Below, one piece after another: positions 41,844 to 49,823 of a stretch of 64,000 nt of DNA. The notes under the pieces are model-generated. The model searched no databases. It saw only the letters and a list, made by a program, of their open reading frames with translations, and had not been told where the DNA came from. The position numbers and the translations under genes were made by a program. Origin of the DNA: Saccharopolyspora indica (GTDB taxonomy: Bacteria > Actinomycetota > Actinomycetes > Mycobacteriales > Pseudonocardiaceae); contig NZ_JAQGLB010000014.1 of the NCBI RefSeq assembly GCF_027853965.1, positions 124,001 through 188,000 of the forward strand. The letters are read 5' to 3'. Every line of letters begins with the position of its first letter. The stretch's first letter is position 1.

Positions 41844-42509
41844 ATGGGTATGAGAACGAACATCATCTGCCCTGGACGACGAACCCCGGACCACGTCGTG
41901 GAGTGGCCGCCCTCGGCCCGGCACGGCGCGATGACCTGCCTGGACGCGGAACGGCTGCTCGGCGCGGACGAGCTCGCGGCAGGTCTGGCCGCCGGTGAGT
42001 GGGTGCAGCCCTGGCACGGCGTGGTGGTGCCGGCGGCCCGCGCCGGCGACCCGGTGACCCGCGCGGCCGCCGCGCTGCTGCGGGCCGGGCCGTACTCGGT
42101 GCTGTCCGGCCCGACGGCGGTGGCGATGCACGGCTGCGGCCCGGCCGACGAGATCGTGGACGTGACCATCCCCTACGGCCGTGAGGTGCGCTCGCAGCCG
42201 GATCTGACGATCCACCAGGCCTGGGTCCGGGAGTGCGACGTCGTGGAGCTGGACGGCCTGCGCACCCAGGCCCTGGACGTCGCGATCACCGATCTGCTGT
42301 GCACCGGCGATCAGCGCCAGGCCCTGGACTGCCTGGAGCAGGCGCTCGGCAGGCTCGGCGAGGGAGCCGAGCGCTTCCGCGCGCTGGTCGCCGAGCGGAT
42401 CGCCCGCCGCCGGGATCGCCGCGGCACCCGGCGGGCGAACGCGCTGCTCGGGCTGGCCTGGGCCAAGCCGCGTCCCGCGGTGGCCGCCGGGATCGGAGGT
42501 GCGCGGTGA
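41844..42509 (+). CDS. AbiEi-antitoxin-like / DUF559-lacking protein
   Basis: 221 aa. The middle (GEWVQPWHGVVVPAARAGDP, then AALLRAGPYSVLSGPTAVAMHG and VDVTIPYGREVRSQPDLTIHQA) resembles the AbiEi-like N-terminal module of many actinobacterial proteins that usually carry a C-terminal DUF559/Vsr-type nuclease. Here the protein ends after a helical, Arg-rich stretch and the nuclease part is absent, so it may be a truncated or stand-alone form. No ribosome site precedes either ATG 41844 or ATG 41850. Role unknown; antitoxin-like DNA binding is conceivable. Confidence 0.65.
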   Translation: MGMRTNIICPGRRTPDHVVEWPPSARHGAMTCLDAERLLGADELAAGLAAGEWVQPWHGVVVPAARAGDPVTRAAAALLRAGPYSVLSGPTAVAMHGCGPADEIVDVTIPYGREVRSQPDLTIHQAWVRECDVVELDGLRTQALDVAITDLLCTGDQRQALDCLEQALGRLGEGAERFRALVAERIARRRDRRGTRRANALLGLAWAKPRPAVAAGIGGAR

Positions 42510-42514
42510 GGACG

Positions 42515-43984
42515 TCAGCGCTGGAACCAGGCGGTGGCCTGAGCCGCTTCCCGCGCGGCGATGAACCGCGCGTAGGCATCGTCGTAGGTGGCCCGGTTGG
42601 CGTCGAGGGGCTCCAGCGGCGCGGACGTCCCGACCAGTTCGCGGGCGACCTCGGTGATGCTGCGGCCGGTCAGCAGGGCCTGCGCGGTCACGGTCGCGCC
42701 GCGGGCACCGGCCTGCTCGTCGGTGGTGCGCACGACCGGCAGCCCGGTCACGTCCGCGATCACCTGCCGCCACAACCGGTTCGCCGAACCACCGCCGGTG
42801 AGCCGGAGCTCGGTGGGCTGCGCGGCGCTGGTGCGCAGGCAGTCCCGGATCGTCATGGCCAGCCCTTCCAGGCAGGCTCGCGCGATCTCGGCCGGACCGT
42901 GCTCCAGGCTCAGGCCGTGCAGGCTGCCGCGCGCGGCCGGGTCGTAGAACGGAGCGCGCTCCCCGGCCAGCGAGAGGTAGGGCAGCATCAGCAGGCCCTT
43001 GCTGCCGGGTTCGGCCTGTTCGGCGAGGTCGGTGAGGTCTTCGGGGTTGGGCAGGCCGAGCATCCGGCAGGTCCACTCCACGACCTCGGTGCCCGAGAGG
43101 GTGGCGCTGGCGAGCATCCACCGGCCCGGCTCCGGCGTGCGCAGCGACATGCCGACGGGGGTGCGGTCGAGCCGCGGGCTGTCGCTGATCACCTCGGTGC
43201 AGATCGTGGTGCCCAGGATCGTGCAGGCCTGGCCGGGCTCGGTGACACCGGCGCCGATGGCCGTGGAGATCACGTCGTACGCGCCGAGCACCACCGGCGT
43301 GCCCGCCGGGACGCCGAGCCGTCCGGCCGCGGCGTCGTGCAGCGGTGCGATCCGCTGCTCGCCGTCCACCACGTCGGGCAGCAGCGGCTGGGCCCAGTCC
43401 AGCCCGAGCTCGGTGAGCACGGTCGGGGAGTACTGCCCGGTCCGCGCGTCGAGGAACGGGTTCGAGGCTTCGGAAACGTCCCAGGCGAGGCGTCCGGTCA
43501 GGCAGTGGAACAGCCAGCCGCCGCAGGTCAGGACCTTCGCGGACCGCTCGATCCGGGCCGGGTCGTGCTCGGCGAGCCAGCGCAGCTGCGCGTGCGGCAG
43601 ACCGCCGAAACCGACCGATCCGTTGATCTTGAACAGCTCGGCGAGCACCCCGGAATCGGCCCAGTCGGCGGCGATCCCGGAAGCGCGGGCGTCGTTCCAG
43701 AGCAGCGCGGGACCGGTCGGCCGACCGGTGTCGTCGACCAGCCAGCAGCCGTCGCCCTGCGCGGTGAGCGCGAGCGCTGCGACGTCGGATCCCGCGGCAG
43801 CGGTGAGCTCGGCGACGGTGTCGGCGACCGCGCTCCACACCTCCTGCATGTCCTGCTCGGCCCAGCCGGGCCGGGGGTGCTCGACCCGGGTCGGGCGGCG
43901 GGCGACCGCCAGCTCGGTCCCGTCCGCCGCGTAGGCGACGCTCTTCACCACCGAGGTGCCGGCGTCGATGCCGATGGTGATCAC
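42515..43984 (-). CDS. FGGY-family carbohydrate kinase (xylulokinase-like)
   Basis: 489 aa. N-terminal ATPase lobe begins VITIGIDAGTSVVKSVAY (phosphate 1 loop), with GDGCWLVDDTGRPTGPALLWNDARAS-type segment, catalytic region VVLGAYDVISTAIGAG, and the C-terminal FGGY signature GERAPFYDPAARGSLHGLSL followed by LRLTGGGSANRLW (adenosine loop). Phosphorylates a sugar or polyol; closest in pattern to xylulose/carnitine-type kinases, substrate uncertain. GTG 43984 follows GGAGGG. Divergent from the HAD phosphatase and second FGGY kinase, sharing an AT-rich promoter region. Confidence 0.88.
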   Translation of the reverse strand: MITIGIDAGTSVVKSVAYAADGTELAVARRPTRVEHPRPGWAEQDMQEVWSAVADTVAELTAAAGSDVAALALTAQGDGCWLVDDTGRPTGPALLWNDARASGIAADWADSGVLAELFKINGSVGFGGLPHAQLRWLAEHDPARIERSAKVLTCGGWLFHCLTGRLAWDVSEASNPFLDARTGQYSPTVLTELGLDWAQPLLPDVVDGEQRIAPLHDAAAGRLGVPAGTPVVLGAYDVISTAIGAGVTEPGQACTILGTTICTEVISDSPRLDRTPVGMSLRTPEPGRWMLASATLSGTEVVEWTCRMLGLPNPEDLTDLAEQAEPGSKGLLMLPYLSLAGERAPFYDPAARGSLHGLSLEHGPAEIARACLEGLAMTIRDCLRTSAAQPTELRLTGGGSANRLWRQVIADVTGLPVVRTTDEQAGARGATVTAQALLTGRSITEVARELVGTSAPLEPLDANRATYDDAYARFIAAREAAQATAWFQR

Positions 43985-44051
43985 GGGCGTTCCCTCCAGA
44001 TCCCGCCTGCCGGGTCGGCCGGTGCGCGACCCGAGAACATCACAGCATTGA

Positions 44052-44082
44052 GTGTTAAAAATTTCAAGATAGGTGTTATGTT
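44052..44082. promoter_or_regulatory. AT-rich divergent promoter with GTGTTA direct repeat
   Basis: GTGTTA at 44052-44057 and 44073-44078 (21 bp apart, two turns) lie in an unusually AT-rich stretch between the two carbohydrate-kinase units. TATGTT at 44077-44082 could be the minus-10 of the rightward genes. Candidate operator for the DeoR-type regulator at 48153. Confidence 0.4.
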
Positions 44083-44139
44083 TGCGATGGGATGTGACAC
44101 CACGATCCCGGTAGTGGACCACCACCGGAAGGACGCGCC

Positions 44140-44844
44140 GTGCCGCCTGAACCCACCACCGGCCGCATCGACCTCGTGCTGCTCGACGTCGGCGGCCCGG
44201 TCTACGACGACAGCGCCTACCGCGACGCGCTGCTGCGCGCCACGCGCGAACTCGCCGCCGAGGACGGCCGCGGTGCGGTCGGCGAAGCCGAGTTCCAGCA
44301 GGTCTACGACGAACGCCGGCAGGCGCAGGGCGGCTCGCTGCGGACCGCGGTCGCCGAGCGGTTCCTGACCGCGGGCGACCGCCAGCGGCTGTCCGATCGC
44401 GCTGAGCAGTACTGGGAGTACCCGCCGTCGGCGCTGCACGACGACGTGCTGCCGACGCTGCGGCAGCTCGCCGGGCGCTACAAGATCGCGATCGTGGCGA
44501 ACCAGCGCGCGGTGGTCGTGGACGCCCTGCGCCGGGACGGCGTGTCCGACTTCGTGGACGTCTGGGCGATCTCCGAGGTCGTCGGGGCGGAGAAGCCGGA
44601 CCCGCGGATCTTCCAGCACGCGCTGCGCGAAGCCGGTGTCGAAGCGGCGAACGCGGTGCACGTCGGCAACCGGCTGGACACCGATGTGCGCGGTGCCAAG
44701 CGGGTCGGCCTGCGGACGGTGTGGGTGGTGCGCGGCGAGGCCCCGCCGGAGCCGACGCCCGAGCAGCTCGCCGAGCCGGACGTCGCGGTGCTCTCGATGG
44801 CCGAGCTGCCGGAAGCGCTGGAGAAGCTGCAGGCCGCTGGGTGA
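44140..44844 (+). CDS. HAD-superfamily hydrolase
   Basis: 234 aa. HAD motif I is LVLLDVGGPVYDD, a DxGG variant of the usual DxDGT; motif II lies at IAIVANQ, motif III at EKPDPRIF, and motif IV at HVGNRLDTDVRGAK with the acidic pair. Fold and length fit a Cof/GsgB-like sugar-phosphate phosphatase. GTG 44140 follows GGAAGGA. Located between two FGGY kinases and 31 bp before the second, so a role in the same sugar pathway, such as phosphate recycling, is likely (inference). Confidence 0.85.
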   Translation: MPPEPTTGRIDLVLLDVGGPVYDDSAYRDALLRATRELAAEDGRGAVGEAEFQQVYDERRQAQGGSLRTAVAERFLTAGDRQRLSDRAEQYWEYPPSALHDDVLPTLRQLAGRYKIAIVANQRAVVVDALRRDGVSDFVDVWAISEVVGAEKPDPRIFQHALREAGVEAANAVHVGNRLDTDVRGAKRVGLRTVWVVRGEAPPEPTPEQLAEPDVAVLSMAELPEALEKLQAAG

Positions 44845-44875
44845 CCAGCGGTTCACGCTCCGGGGAGGGGTGCTG

Positions 44876-46318
44876 ATGGGAGAGCTCGTCGCAGGAGTGG
44901 ACATCGCGACCGCGAACGTGCGGGTGCAGGTCCACGACCGGGCCGGTGCCGTGGTGGCCTCGGCCTCCCGGCCGCTGCCGCAGCCGGTGCGCTCGTCGGG
45001 CGGCCGTTCCGAGCAGGACGCGAGCACGTGGTGGCCCGCCGTCCGGGACTGCCTGGCCGAGTGCACGACCGCGCTGGGCGCGCGCCGCACCGAGATCACC
45101 TCGCTGGCGATCTCGGCGACCTCGGGCACCGTGGTCCCGGTCGACGGCGACGGAGACCCGCTCGGCCCGGCGCTGATGTACGACGACCGGCGCGCCGGGG
45201 CCGAGGCCCGCACCGCGGTCGAGGTCGGCGCGGCGCGCTGGGAGCGAACCGGCATCACGCCGTCGGCCGGATCGGGCCTGGCCAGGATCGCCTGGCTGGC
45301 GCGCCACCTCCCGGCGGGGACCGAGCTGGTCTGCCACACCCCGGACGTCATCGCCCGGAAGCTGGTCGGGCGGCCGGTCGCGACCGACACCAGCCACGCG
45401 CTGAAGAGCGGTTACGACGCGGTGGCCGGGGAATGGGCCACCGAGGTCTTCGACGCCCTGGAGGTGCCGTCCCGGCTGCTCCCGGAGGTCGTGCGGCCGA
45501 CGGTCGTCCTGGGCGCGGTCGACGCCGCGGCCGCGGCGGAGACGGGGCTGCCCGCGGGCTGCGAGGTGCGAGCCGGGATGACCGACGGCTGCGCGGGCCA
45601 GCTGGCGTGCGGGGCCGTCGACATCGGCCAGTTCGTGACCGTGCTGGGCACGACGCTGGTCCTCAAGGGCGTGTCGGAGGAGCTCGTGCACGACCCGGCC
45701 GGGGCGGTGTACAGCCACCTGCACCCGGACGGCGTGTGGCTGCCCGGCGGGGCGGCCAACATCGGTGGCTCCGCCCTGTCCGATGTGGACCCCGCAGAGC
45801 TGGCCGAACTGGACCGCGCGGCCACCGGCCGCGGCCCGGCGAGCGTGGTCGGCTACCCGCTGCGCGGTACGGGCGAGCGGTTCCCGTTCCTGGCCGAGCG
45901 GGCCACCCGGTTCGTCCTCGGCGCGCCGCAGGACAGGGTGGACGAGTACCGCTCCCGGCTGGAAGGCGTCGCCTTCTGCGAGCGGCTCGCGCTGGAGCGC
46001 CTGGCCGAGATCGGCGCCCCGGCGGCAGGGCCGGTGCGCACGGCAGGTGGCGGTGCCCGAAGCCTCGCCTGGTGCCGGATCAGAGCATCGGTCATGGACC
46101 GCCCGGTCCTGCGCGTCCAAGGCGCGGGCACGGCGCTCGGCGCGGCACTGCTGGCGGCCAGCGGTTCGATCCACCCGGACCTGAGCACCGCGGCGGCGGC
46201 GATGGTGCCCGAGGGCGAACTGGTCGAACCGGTGCGCTCGGAGGTGTCCCAACTGGACAGCAGCTACCAGCGCTTCCTCGGCGAACTCCGCACCCGCGGC
46301 TGGCTCGCAGCAGCCTGA
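44876..46318 (+). CDS. Second FGGY-family carbohydrate kinase
   Basis: 480 aa. N-terminal lobe LVAGVDIATANVRVQVHD, central SGTVVPVDGDGDPLGPALMYDDRRA, and C-terminal VTVLGTTLVLKGVS, GERFPFLAERATRFVLGAP (FGGY-like) and VRTAGGGARSLAWCRI (adenosine loop). Only distantly similar to the FGGY kinase at 42515, so the two should act on different substrates. ATG 44876 follows GGGGAGGGG. Probably in one mRNA with the HAD hydrolase. Substrate unknown. Confidence 0.87.
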   Translation: MGELVAGVDIATANVRVQVHDRAGAVVASASRPLPQPVRSSGGRSEQDASTWWPAVRDCLAECTTALGARRTEITSLAISATSGTVVPVDGDGDPLGPALMYDDRRAGAEARTAVEVGAARWERTGITPSAGSGLARIAWLARHLPAGTELVCHTPDVIARKLVGRPVATDTSHALKSGYDAVAGEWATEVFDALEVPSRLLPEVVRPTVVLGAVDAAAAAETGLPAGCEVRAGMTDGCAGQLACGAVDIGQFVTVLGTTLVLKGVSEELVHDPAGAVYSHLHPDGVWLPGGAANIGGSALSDVDPAELAELDRAATGRGPASVVGYPLRGTGERFPFLAERATRFVLGAPQDRVDEYRSRLEGVAFCERLALERLAEIGAPAAGPVRTAGGGARSLAWCRIRASVMDRPVLRVQGAGTALGAALLAASGSIHPDLSTAAAAMVPEGELVEPVRSEVSQLDSSYQRFLGELRTRGWLAAA

Positions 46319-47107
46319 TCAGGAGCCGCCGAGGGCTTCGGCGATGCTGAGGCTGTCCTCGTACACGGCGTACCGGGTGATCAAGCCGTCCGCGAAGGTC
46401 AGGTGCAACGCGCACAGCGCGGTGTACGACCTGCGGGTGGCCCGCACAGTCTGCCGGATGTCGCCGAGCACGACCGCGTCCGCGCCGTCGACGAGGACCC
46501 GGGACGCCGATCCCGCTGCCTCCTCGGGCAGGTGGAAGTCGGCGAGCGCGCGGAAGTGGTCGGCGACCTCCGCCCTGGTCGAGCGCGGCCGGATCCACGG
46601 CACCGCCGGGTGGCCGCCGCTCGGCCAGTCCAGCACCCAGTCGACCTCCTCGGCGAACAGGTCGGCGATCCGGTCCGGGTCGCCCTCGGCGAGCCTGCGG
46701 AGGAACTCCTCCGCACCGGCGCGGGTGCTCCCGCCGATGGCGGGCACGGTGAACTGGTGCTCGGACCGGATGCGCCCGTCGGCTCCGAGCACCGCGCACA
46801 CCCGGCCGGTCCAGGTGCTCTCGCCGCCGTCGACCGGCACCAGGTGGGTGGTGAAGGCGACCGCACCGTGGTGCCCGGTCACGTCGTCGGCGGGCCGGAA
46901 GACCAACCCCGTGCCGCGCACGAACTCGGCGTGGGCTGCAGCGATGCGGGCTTCGATCTCGTCGTGGCCCCGGTGCTCGGCCGACTCGGTGAACTCGATG
47001 CCGTCCTCGGCCCACAGGGCGGCGACGGCGCTGCGCCGCGCCACCGGATCGGCTTCGTTCCACACCGCGGCGTACCGGTCCGCGAACTCCTCGATGTCGA
47101 TGTTCAT
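46319..47107 (-). CDS. Tandem SnoaL-like (NTF2-fold) protein
   Basis: 262 aa made of two NTF2-like domains: residues ~1-125 ([37 protein letters not shown]) and ~130-255 ([46 protein letters not shown]). Both have the SnoaL pattern of small-molecule isomerases or binding proteins. The two-domain fusion is less common. ATG 47107 has no ribosome site, but TAGCGT ends 6 nt upstream, so the mRNA is probably leaderless. Divergent from the WYL regulator across 62 bp, which is its likely controller. Stops 1 nt after the convergent kinase gene. Confidence 0.85.
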   Translation of the reverse strand: MNIDIEEFADRYAAVWNEADPVARRSAVAALWAEDGIEFTESAEHRGHDEIEARIAAAHAEFVRGTGLVFRPADDVTGHHGAVAFTTHLVPVDGGESTWTGRVCAVLGADGRIRSEHQFTVPAIGGSTRAGAEEFLRRLAEGDPDRIADLFAEEVDWVLDWPSGGHPAVPWIRPRSTRAEVADHFRALADFHLPEEAAGSASRVLVDGADAVVLGDIRQTVRATRRSYTALCALHLTFADGLITRYAVYEDSLSIAEALGGS

Positions 47108-47169
47108 GGGCGGACGCTAAACAGTCGTCCCTGCCATCTCCTGTCAGTGGATCCCGGCAGACTCCGGCC

Positions 47170-48146
47170 ATGCGCGCGAGCCGCCTGCTGACGATCCTCC
47201 TGCTGCTGCAGACGAGGGAGCGGATGACCGCGCAGGAGCTGGCCGACGAGCTCGAGGTGTCCGTGCGGACCGTCTACCGCGACGTGGAGTCCTTGAGCGA
47301 GGCGGGAATCCCGCTGTACGGCGAACCGGGGCACCGGGGCGGGTACCGGCTGCTCGACGGTTTCCGCACCCGGCTGACCGGGCTGACCACCGGTGAAGCG
47401 GAATCGCTGTTCCTGACCGGGCTGCCCGCGGCCGCCGCCGAGCTCGGGCTGACGAGGTCGTGACCGCGGCCCACCTCAAGCTCATGGCCGCGCTCCCCGC
47501 GGATCTGCGGGACCGGTCCGGGCGCATCGCCGACCGGTTCCACCTGGACACCCCGGCTTGGTACGACGACGCCGATCGCACACCGCACCTGACCGAGGTC
47601 GCCGACGCCGTGTGGCACGACCGGACCGTCCGGATGAGGTACCTGCGCTGGGCCGAGCCGCACGAGACGAGCCGCACCGTGCAGCCGTACGGGCTGGTCC
47701 TGAAGGCCGGTCACTGGTACCTGGTGGCGGGTGCCGGCGAGCGGATCCGCACGTACCGCATCTCCCGGATCGTCGACCTGCACGTCCTCGACGAGCGCTT
47801 CACCCGGCCCGCCGGATTCGACCTGGCCGGTCACTGGGAGACCTACCTGGAGAGCTTCGACGCCCGGCGGCACAGCGGCGAAGCCGCGGTCAAGCTCTCG
47901 CCGCGCGCCTTCGACCGCCTGCCCCACCTGGTGGAACCGGTCGTGGCGCGAGCAGCGCGGAGAACCGCCCGAGCCCCCGACGAACGGGGCTGGATCCAGG
48001 TGAGGGTCCCGATCGAATCCGTCGACCAGGCGCTCCCGGAGTTCCTCAAGCTCGGCGCCGACGCCGAAGTCCTCGCGCCGGTGGAGCTGCGCGACCGGCT
48101 CACCGCGACGCTGGGCGAGTTGACCCGCCTGTACGGCGCGGGTTGA
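47170..48146 (+). pseudogene. WYL-domain HTH regulator, split by a frameshift
   Basis: Two pieces of one gene. The first (47170-47463, 97 aa) has the HTH_11 domain: [36 protein letters not shown] and [12 protein letters not shown]. The second (47460-48146, 228 aa) carries the rest of the protein with the WYL-type ligand domain (MRYLRWAEPHETSRTVQPYG, VLKAGHWYLVAG, TYRISRI). In intact relatives the junction reads continuously (GL-x-E-VVTAA-x-LKLMAALP). Here CTGACGAGGTCGTGA shifts frame, consistent with loss of one base near 47450. It may be a real mutation, a sequencing error, or coupled re-initiation at GTG 47460 (GTGA overlap). Confidence 0.8.
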
Positions 48147-48152
48147 GCGAGG

Positions 48153-48941
48153 TCAGCGCTCGGCGACTTCCAGCGCCACGCCCGCCGACCGCAGCTCGTC
48201 GAGCAGTCGAGCCGGCGTGCCCGCGTCCACCACGACCAGGTCGAACTCGGTCAGCGGGGCGAGCTCGTGCACCGCGCGCCGGTCGAACTTGGAGTGGTCC
48301 AGCAGCAGCACCCGCTTGCCGGTGGTCTCCATCAGCGCCCGCTTGACCTGGATCGTCTCCTGCGAGCGGTGCAGGCAGTGCCCGCCGACCACGGCGGTGG
48401 TGGACATGAACAGCACGTCCGAGCGCGTGGTGCGGGCGGTGGTGGCGGTGTGCAGCCCGAGGAAGGCGTCGTAGGACGGCTGGTAGTCGCCGCCGAGCCC
48501 GATCAGGTGCAGGCCGGGCTCGCCGCTGAGCAGGTTGATCACCGACAGGAAGTTCGTCACGACGGTCAGCGGGGCCAGCGCGGGCAACCGCTCGGCGACC
48601 GCGAGCGCGCTGGTGCTGTCGTCCAGGGCCACGACCTGGCCGGGAGTCACGAGCCGCACGGCGTGCTCGGCGATGCGCGCTTTGTCCTCGGCGGCGTCGG
48701 CGATCCTGGCCCGCACCGAGGTCTCCAGTAGCGCGGTCGGCGTCGAGGTCGCCCCGCCTCGGACCTTGCGCAGCCAGCCCTGCTGCTCCAGCACGTCCAG
48801 ATCGCGGTGGATCGTCATGCCGCTGACCCCGTGCGCGGCGGCGAGCTCCTCGATGCGCACGAACCCGCTGGCCAGCACTTCCTGGCGGATCTCCTCGCGC
48901 CGGTCCTGCTGGCTGACCGGTGTGCCGCCTGCCTCGGCCAC
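48153..48941 (-). CDS. DeoR/GlpR-family transcriptional regulator
   Basis: 262 aa. N-terminal DeoR helix-turn-helix (EEIRQEVLASGFVRIEELAAAHG, then SGMTIHRDLDVLEQQGWL) and the DeoRC sugar-phosphate sensor (LVTPGQVVALDDSTSALAVAE, LTVVTNFLSVINLL, LIGLGGDY, LLLDHSKFDRRAVH). GTG 48941 has GAGGGG upstream and is preferred over the ATG at 49025. An inverted repeat at 48999-49030 is a likely autoregulatory operator. DeoR proteins usually control sugar kinases, so the FGGY-HAD-FGGY genes 2-6 kb away are the best targets (inference). Confidence 0.88.
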   Translation of the reverse strand: MAEAGGTPVSQQDRREEIRQEVLASGFVRIEELAAAHGVSGMTIHRDLDVLEQQGWLRKVRGGATSTPTALLETSVRARIADAAEDKARIAEHAVRLVTPGQVVALDDSTSALAVAERLPALAPLTVVTNFLSVINLLSGEPGLHLIGLGGDYQPSYDAFLGLHTATTARTTRSDVLFMSTTAVVGGHCLHRSQETIQVKRALMETTGKRVLLLDHSKFDRRAVHELAPLTEFDLVVVDAGTPARLLDELRSAGVALEVAER

Positions 48942-48998
48942 GCCACAACCCCTCACCTCAGGGCCCGCCGCAGTCCCACCAGGCGCACAGCGGACGAC

Positions 48999-49030
48999 CA
49001 CGTGTGCAATCGGAGTGATTGTCACACGTG
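48999..49030. promoter_or_regulatory. Inverted repeat upstream of DeoR gene
   Basis: CACGTGTGCAATC (48999-49011) faces GATTGTCACACGTG (49017-49030), identical except for one inserted base, 58-89 bp before the DeoR start. Likely operator. Confidence 0.6.
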
Positions 49031-49046
49031 CGGCGTGATGTTCGGG

Positions 49047-49517
49047 TCAGATGTCACGTGCGGAGCCGGGCCCGACGTTGTGGCAGGGCCGCTTCCGCAG
49101 CTTCTCGACGTAGTCCTCGGGCGCTCCGGCGGCCTCGGCCGCATCGGCCATCACACCGAGGTAGCGCGCCGACGGCAGCCCGCCCTCGTAGGCGTCGAGC
49201 ACGTACAGCCAGGCCAGCACCGGCCCGTCCAGCGTCTGCACCCGCAGCCGGAGCTTCTTGTGCATGCCCAGCTCGGCGCCCTCCCAGTTGTCGAGCTGCC
49301 GCTCGTCCTCCGGGCTGACGTCGTAGAGCACCGTGAAGACCTGCTCCCCGGGGTGTTCGACGATGGTGGCGAGGGCGCCTTCCCAGCCGTAGTCCTCGCC
49401 GCCGAAGGTCAACCGCCAGTCCACCAGCCAGCCCGAACCCGCCAGCGGCGAATGCGGAGCTCGCTTCAACATCTGGGCCGGATCCATGTTGGACCCGTAC
49501 GCGGCGTACAGAGGCAC
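49047..49517 (-). CDS. Gamma-glutamylcyclotransferase family protein
   Basis: 156 aa. Starts PLYAAYGSNMDPAQM, the YGSN signature of the AIG2/GGCT fold that binds the substrate carboxylate. Later segments are LYDVSPEDERQLDNWEG and AWLYVLDAYEGGLPSARYL. Such enzymes release 5-oxoproline from gamma-glutamyl peptides. GTG 49517 has no ribosome site but TACCCT ends 7 nt upstream (leaderless). Position beside lpdA matches Rv3304 of M. tuberculosis. Confidence 0.88.
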   Translation of the reverse strand: MPLYAAYGSNMDPAQMLKRAPHSPLAGSGWLVDWRLTFGGEDYGWEGALATIVEHPGEQVFTVLYDVSPEDERQLDNWEGAELGMHKKLRLRVQTLDGPVLAWLYVLDAYEGGLPSARYLGVMADAAEAAGAPEDYVEKLRKRPCHNVGPGSARDI

Positions 49518-49729
49518 GCCCAACAGGGTAGCGATCGACAGGCCGCGCGGCGGAGCGGACCGCGTCACAAAAGTGGGTACTCACGACCGTCTTCGGCCGT
49601 CGAGTCCGGTTTGCGCGGTACCGGGGCGGTCCTTCCGCGGCGACGCGGCCGCGGCCACCGATCAGAATGGAGGCGACCCGGCGCGTCGGTGACCCTCGGT
49701 CGCCGCTGCGCTGTGGGGCGCGCCACGGT

Positions 49730-49761
49730 GGTCAATTCGGGCGACACCACCCGAATTGACC
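49730..49761. repeat. 12-bp inverted repeat upstream of lpdA
   Basis: GGTCAATTCGGG (49730-49741) and CCCGAATTGACC (49750-49761) are a perfect inverted repeat with an 8-nt loop, 63-94 bp before lpdA. The ends match the palindromes at 19645-19706. Could be an operator of lpdA or a member of the repeat family. The remaining 49518-49823 sequence shows nothing else. Confidence 0.65.
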
Positions 49762-49823
49762 GGACTACGCGCAGCGTACGGTGAGTCTGGCGCCCACACG
49801 GCAGGCATCGGGAGGAACGCGAA

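Noticed and set aside
42515..46252. A 1245-codon open minus-strand frame covering both FGGY kinase genes and the HAD gene
   Set aside because: Only its 3' part (from GTG 43984) has FGGY motifs and normal codon bias. The rest is antisense GC-rich shadow of plus-strand genes.
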